9,183 bases of DNA from Pyrodictium sp. (GTDB taxonomy: Archaea; Thermoproteota; Thermoprotei_A; Sulfolobales; Pyrodictiaceae): the NCBI GenBank assembly GCA_015662475.1, contig DQUB01000145.1, positions 1 through 9,183 on the forward strand, in the 5' to 3' direction. This document shows positions 6,268 through 9,183 of this stretch, piece after piece. Made by a program: the position numbers and the translations under genes. Below the pieces are notes generated by a model, which was not told the origin of the DNA, ran no database searches, and worked only from the letters and a program-made list of their open reading frames with translations. Every line of letters begins with the position of its first letter. Within the stretch, counting starts at the first letter, position 1.

Positions 6268-7722
6268 ATGTCGGTCACAAGAAAACTTCAAAGAGTTAGC
6301 GAGTACGAATGGGTTATTCCAAAAGGAGCCAAGCCTTGTATGAGAGTTGATGCTGTGATCTTCGCTGACGACTTCCTCATCAAGAAGATGATGGAGGATC
6401 TAACCCTAGAACAAGCAGCAAATGTTGCATGCTTACCAGGTATACAACGCTCAAGCTTTGTACTACCAGACGGTCATCAGGGCTATGGCTTCCCCATAGG
6501 CGGCGTTGCAGGCACAGATATCGATGAAGATGGTGTGATAAGCCCTGGAGGTGTAGGCTACGACATAAACTGTGGAGTTAGGCTGATAAGGACAGACCTA
6601 GACTACGACGATGTGAAACCAAAACTTCGTGAATTGGCGGAAGAGCTGTTCAGAAATGTGCCAAGTGGGTTAGGCAAATCAGGACATATTAGGCTAAGTA
6701 TAACAGAGCTTGACAAAGTACTTGATGAAGGTGTTATGTGGGCTGTTCAGAGAGGCTACGCTTGGGCAGACGATCCTGAGCATATTGAGGAGAGAGGAAG
6801 TTGGCAACTAGCTGATTCAAGCAAAGTGAGCCAGCGAGCCAAACAACGTGGTGCACCACAGCTAGGCACGCTAGGCAGTGGTAACCACTTCCTAGAAATA
6901 CAGGTAGTAGACCATATCTACGATCCAGAAAGAGCAAAAGCTTACGGTATTGACCATGTTGGCCAGATCGTTGTAATGATACACACAGGATCTAGAGGGT
7001 TAGGCCACCAAGTTGCCAGCGACTACTTGCTCATAATGGAACGTGCCATGAGGAAATATGGAATCAACGTTCCTGACAGAGAGTTAGCAAGCGTACCCTA
7101 CAGTACTAGAGAAGCTCAGGACTACCTAAAGGCCATGGCTGCAGCAGCAAACTATGCCTGGACAAACCGTCAGTTAATAACCTATTGGGTACGTGAAACC
7201 TTCAAACGCGTCTTCCACCGCGATCCAGACCAGCTAGGTCTAAGAATCATATACGATGTAGCACACAACATAGCCAAAATAGAAGAGCACGATGTTAATG
7301 GTAAAAGAAAGAAGCTAATAGTCCACAGAAAAGGAGCAACACGAGCATTCCCACCAGGTCATCCAGAAATACCAGCTGACCATAGACAATATGGTCAAGT
7401 AGTACTGATACCAGGTAGCATGGGTACCTACAGCTACGTCTTAGCAGGCATACCGGAGGGTAGCAGAACTTGGTACACTGCACCACACGGGTCCGGACGT
7501 TGGATGTCTCGAGAACGTGCAATTAGAACCTACAACCCATCAAAAGTTGTCGAAGAACTAGCAAGTAGAGGTATAATTGTTAGAGCTGCAAACAGACGTG
7601 TAATAGCAGAAGAGGCTCCAGGAGCCTACAAACCCTCGGACAGAGTTGTTATGGTTGCCGACAAAGTTAAGATAGCAAAACTTGTAGCAAGACTTAGGCC
7701 AATAGCTGTTGTTAAAGGTTAA
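6268..7722 (+). CDS. rtcB: tRNA-splicing RNA ligase RtcB
   Basis: RtcB joins RNA 2',3'-cyclic phosphate (or 3'-phosphate) ends to 5'-OH ends using GTP and divalent metal. In archaea it seals tRNA exons after intron excision. The 484-residue protein keeps every key residue known from the Pyrococcus horikoshii enzyme (numbers in brackets): Asp99 and Cys102 in GGVGYDINCGVR (95, 98), Asn206 and His207 in GSGNHFLE (202, 203), His239 in MIHTGSRG (234), His333 in YDVAHNIAK (329), His407 in APHGSGRWMSR (404, the guanylylated residue), and Lys483 four bases from the end in RPIAVVKG (480). HRKGATRAFPPG at 353-364 is also intact. There is no intein, although the Pyrococcus gene carries one. No archease (its usual activator) gene is in the window. 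The gene follows an endonuclease subunit that makes its substrates, two genes upstream on the same strand. Confidence 0.97.
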   Translation: MSVTRKLQRVSEYEWVIPKGAKPCMRVDAVIFADDFLIKKMMEDLTLEQAANVACLPGIQRSSFVLPDGHQGYGFPIGGVAGTDIDEDGVISPGGVGYDINCGVRLIRTDLDYDDVKPKLRELAEELFRNVPSGLGKSGHIRLSITELDKVLDEGVMWAVQRGYAWADDPEHIEERGSWQLADSSKVSQRAKQRGAPQLGTLGSGNHFLEIQVVDHIYDPERAKAYGIDHVGQIVVMIHTGSRGLGHQVASDYLLIMERAMRKYGINVPDRELASVPYSTREAQDYLKAMAAAANYAWTNRQLITYWVRETFKRVFHRDPDQLGLRIIYDVAHNIAKIEEHDVNGKRKKLIVHRKGATRAFPPGHPEIPADHRQYGQVVLIPGSMGTYSYVLAGIPEGSRTWYTAPHGSGRWMSRERAIRTYNPSKVVEELASRGIIVRAANRRVIAEEAPGAYKPSDRVVMVADKVKIAKLVARLRPIAVVKG

Positions 7723-7730
7723 AGCAAATA

Positions 7731-7773
7731 TTTTTAATAACGTTTCTAACTAGTCAAACTATTTTCTACTTTT
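7731..7773 (+). terminator. T-rich termination-like region after rtcB
   Basis: Starting 9 nt after the rtcB stop there is a TTTTT run (7731-7735), GTTTC, and ATTTTCTACTTTT (7761-7773), with no hairpin. Archaeal termination typically uses such oligo-T tracts on the non-template strand, often several in series. Position and composition support a terminator. The TTTTTAATAA stretch could alternatively, or also, be a TATA element for tmcA. Confidence 0.5.
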
Positions 7774-7775
7774 AA

Positions 7776-7802
7776 CCCATATACCCCTCTCCCCCTTCTC
7801 CC
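7776..7802 (-). other. Putative G-quadruplex motif (minus strand) ahead of tmcA
   Basis: Read on the minus strand from 7802 to 7776, the sequence is GGG, 4-nt loop, GGGGG, 3-nt loop, GGGG, 5-nt loop, GGG. This fits the usual G3+N1-7 four-run pattern. The + strand counterpart includes a run of 20 consecutive pyrimidines (7784-7803), which is striking in an AT-rich spacer. The G-rich strand would be the template strand for tmcA transcription. Folding is inferred from pattern only. Confidence 0.45.
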
Positions 7803-7809
7803 TAATATA
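7803..7809 (+). promoter_or_regulatory. Candidate TATA box for tmcA
   Basis: TAATATA is centred 29 bases before the GTG start. With the usual archaeal TATA-to-start distance, transcription would begin at about 7832, giving a nearly leaderless message. That conflicts with the good ribosome binding site at 7825-7830, so an upstream element such as CTTTTAA (7769-7775) or TTTTTAATAA (7731-7740) may be the real promoter. Confidence 0.3.
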
Positions 7810-7824
7810 GTGTTTAAGGAGTTA

Positions 7825-7830
7825 GGGTGA
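7825..7830 (+). promoter_or_regulatory. Ribosome binding site for the GTG start of tmcA
   Basis: GGGTGA lies four bases before the GTG at 7835. An in-frame TAG at 7823-7825 excludes any earlier start, so the GTG is well fixed. Confidence 0.6.
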
Positions 7831-7834
7831 CACA

Positions 7835-9183
7835 GTGCTTAGCAGTGATTTTAAGGCAAGTTTAGAGGAGATAGAAAAGTTGACAAAGAAGGAGATAGAG
7901 GAAATAGCAAAGAAAGCTGCTGATAGACTTAAAGACCTAGTTAGCACGAATTACAAAAAGTTTACTAGAAAGGTCATTGAAGATTTGCAATATGCATATA
8001 AAGCTTATCACCGCCGTCTGCTAGTTATAGCTGGTTTAAATCATCTTCTTCAAGCAGCATATGCTGCATATACGTTGACGAAATATGAGAAGCTTGTAAA
8101 GTCTAAAGATGGGGCTCGTGAATTAAAGGTATTATATGTATTTCACGACGAGTTTAACGATGCTAAGCTCCGCAAGGAAGTTGTTAAACGTGTTATAAAG
8201 TCTAAGACGAATCTCTTTTCACTAACCATTGCCCGCTACGAGGAGAGTGATAGGTATCTGGGAACTACCTTCAAAGTACTTGTATTGGATCTCGTTAACG
8301 ACCTAAAACCAAACGATGTTGGACGTTTAGTAGATGTTGTAGAGGGTGGAGGCCTAGTCATATTCTTTGTACCGCCATGGTCAAAGTGGGATAAGTGGAT
8401 GACACTATTCAAACAAAATCTATTGATATTTGGCTATAACGAGCCTAGACACATATTCATAAGCTGGTTTAAGCGTAAATTGATGGAGCATAAAGGCATA
8501 CACATTTATGATGTTGATGAAGATGAACCTATAAAGAGCGAAATCCTTGAAGAAAAAGGTTATACGCGTTCAAAACCAGAGCCTCCACGCGAAACCAGAT
8601 TTCCAAGGAAATTGTATGAACTTGCAGTTACACAGGATCAGGTAAAAGTTGTTAAGGCTATGGAAGAGCTCGTTGAAAAGCCTAAGAAGGGGCATAAAAA
8701 GGTAATCATAGTGACAGCTGATAGAGGTAGAGGAAAATCGTGTGCTGTTGGTATAGGGTGTATAGGCCTAATACACTCTCTCCTGGAAAAGGGTAGACGC
8801 AAGGTACGTATACTAGTAACTGCCCCCAACCTAACAAGTGTACAATCATTCTTTGAACTCGCATTGAAAGCCGCTGAAGAGCTTGATCTTGAACCTGAAG
8901 TTGTGAAAAGAGGAGGCAATATCTTGGAGTTGTATGGAGATAACTTTAGCATCGAATATTGGGAACCTATAGATATACCCAAGAAGAGCGCTGACATTGT
9001 AGTTGTCGATGAAGCTGCAGGAATACACGTACCACTACTACATAAGATTTGGCGTGCTCACCGCAGACTTGTATTTGCAACAACAATACATGGGTATGAG
9101 GGGGCAGGACGAGGATTCTCAGTACGCTTTCTATCAGCATTACGCAAAGACCCTAGAACAGAACTTATTGAAGTTGAGTTGCA
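7835..9183 (+). CDS. tmcA: tRNA(Met) cytidine acetyltransferase TmcA, N-terminal part (3' end outside window)
   Basis: TmcA uses acetyl-CoA and ATP to make N4-acetylcytidine, in bacteria at the wobble base of elongator tRNA-Met. Archaeal members can acetylate many RNA sites. The window holds 449 codons from a GTG start to the edge with no internal stop. Residues 1 to about 265 match the TmcA N-terminal region, with a charged helical start and a Rossmann-like segment (LKVLYVFHDEF; GGGLVIFFVPPWSKWDKW). The RecD-like helicase domain follows, with Walker A VTADRGRGKS at 293-302, Walker B VVVDEAAGIHVPLL (Asp392, Glu393), and the family-typical TTIHGYEGAGRGFS. The GNAT acetyltransferase domain and tRNA-binding tail lie beyond the window. 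It is separated from rtcB by a 112-bp spacer with likely termination and promoter signals, so it is probably its own transcript. The eukaryotic NAT10/Kre33 proteins are homologues. An archaeal genome may carry more than one such gene, which cannot be judged here. Confidence 0.93.
   Translation, partial: MLSSDFKASLEEIEKLTKKEIEEIAKKAADRLKDLVSTNYKKFTRKVIEDLQYAYKAYHRRLLVIAGLNHLLQAAYAAYTLTKYEKLVKSKDGARELKVLYVFHDEFNDAKLRKEVVKRVIKSKTNLFSLTIARYEESDRYLGTTFKVLVLDLVNDLKPNDVGRLVDVVEGGGLVIFFVPPWSKWDKWMTLFKQNLLIFGYNEPRHIFISWFKRKLMEHKGIHIYDVDEDEPIKSEILEEKGYTRSKPEPPRETRFPRKLYELAVTQDQVKVVKAMEELVEKPKKGHKKVIIVTADRGRGKSCAVGIGCIGLIHSLLEKGRRKVRILVTAPNLTSVQSFFELALKAAEELDLEPEVVKRGGNILELYGDNFSIEYWEPIDIPKKSADIVVVDEAAGIHVPLLHKIWRAHRRLVFATTIHGYEGAGRGFSVRFLSALRKDPRTELIEVEL

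Noticed and set aside
6734..7522. Minus strand open frames inside rtcB
   Set aside because: They oppose strongly conserved RtcB motifs and are by-products of codon use.
6268..7722. Possible intein in RtcB, as in some archaeal relatives
   Set aside because: The protein is 484 residues, and the catalytic motifs are spaced almost exactly as in the mature Pyrococcus enzyme, leaving no room for an intein.
8638..8997. Minus strand open frame (119 codons) within tmcA
   Set aside because: It is opposite the conserved Walker A to Walker B stretch of TmcA. Its translation is Ser-rich with no family match.

Overview
The window looks like chromosomal DNA from a hyperthermophilic archaeon of the Thermoproteota (Crenarchaeota), possibly Desulfurococcales-like. 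This rests on several signs. Every recognisable protein is of the archaeal type. Coding is AT-rich and favours AGA, AGG and ATA codons. Intergenic gaps are short, and starts include GTG and TTG. Several starts sit just behind GGTGA-type ribosome binding sites that match the crenarchaeal 16S rRNA tail. The genus cannot be fixed from the sequence alone.

Left third (1-3231, + strand): a surface-filament assembly module. It holds the 3' end of a small secreted or pilin-like protein (1-222), a GspE/TadA-type pilus assembly ATPase (302-1888) and a TadC/FlaJ-type polytopic membrane platform protein (1885-3231). The last two overlap by 4 nt and are surely cotranscribed. Together they would form the motor and inner-membrane platform of an archaeal type IV pilus-like machine, with the upstream gene as a candidate subunit.

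Middle (3214-4287, - strand): mtnA, S-methyl-5-thioribose-1-phosphate isomerase of methionine salvage. It converges on the platform gene with an 18-nt tail overlap and is divergent from the next gene across only 24 bp.

Right part (4312-9183, + strand): four consecutive RNA-directed genes. These are a tRNA-splicing endonuclease paralogue without the catalytic triad (a structural, beta-type subunit), histidyl-tRNA synthetase (TTG start, 4 bp downstream), the RNA ligase RtcB, and the 5' part of TmcA, the tRNA(Met) wobble cytidine acetyltransferase, which runs off the end. The endonuclease subunit and RtcB act successively in archaeal tRNA intron removal: the endonuclease leaves 2',3'-cyclic phosphate and 5'-OH ends, and RtcB joins them. 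This is therefore a tRNA splicing, modification and charging neighbourhood.

The two larger gaps are 6182-6267 (hisS-rtcB) and 7723-7834 (rtcB-tmcA). The second holds T-rich termination-like tracts, TATA-like elements and a 20-nt pure pyrimidine run whose opposite strand fits a four-run G-quadruplex pattern. I see no CRISPR array, insertion sequence, tRNA or rRNA gene. I do not see a clearly new multi-gene system. The items most worth a second look are the catalytically empty endonuclease subunit beside rtcB, the G-run motif ahead of tmcA, and the divergent N-terminal region of the pilus ATPase.
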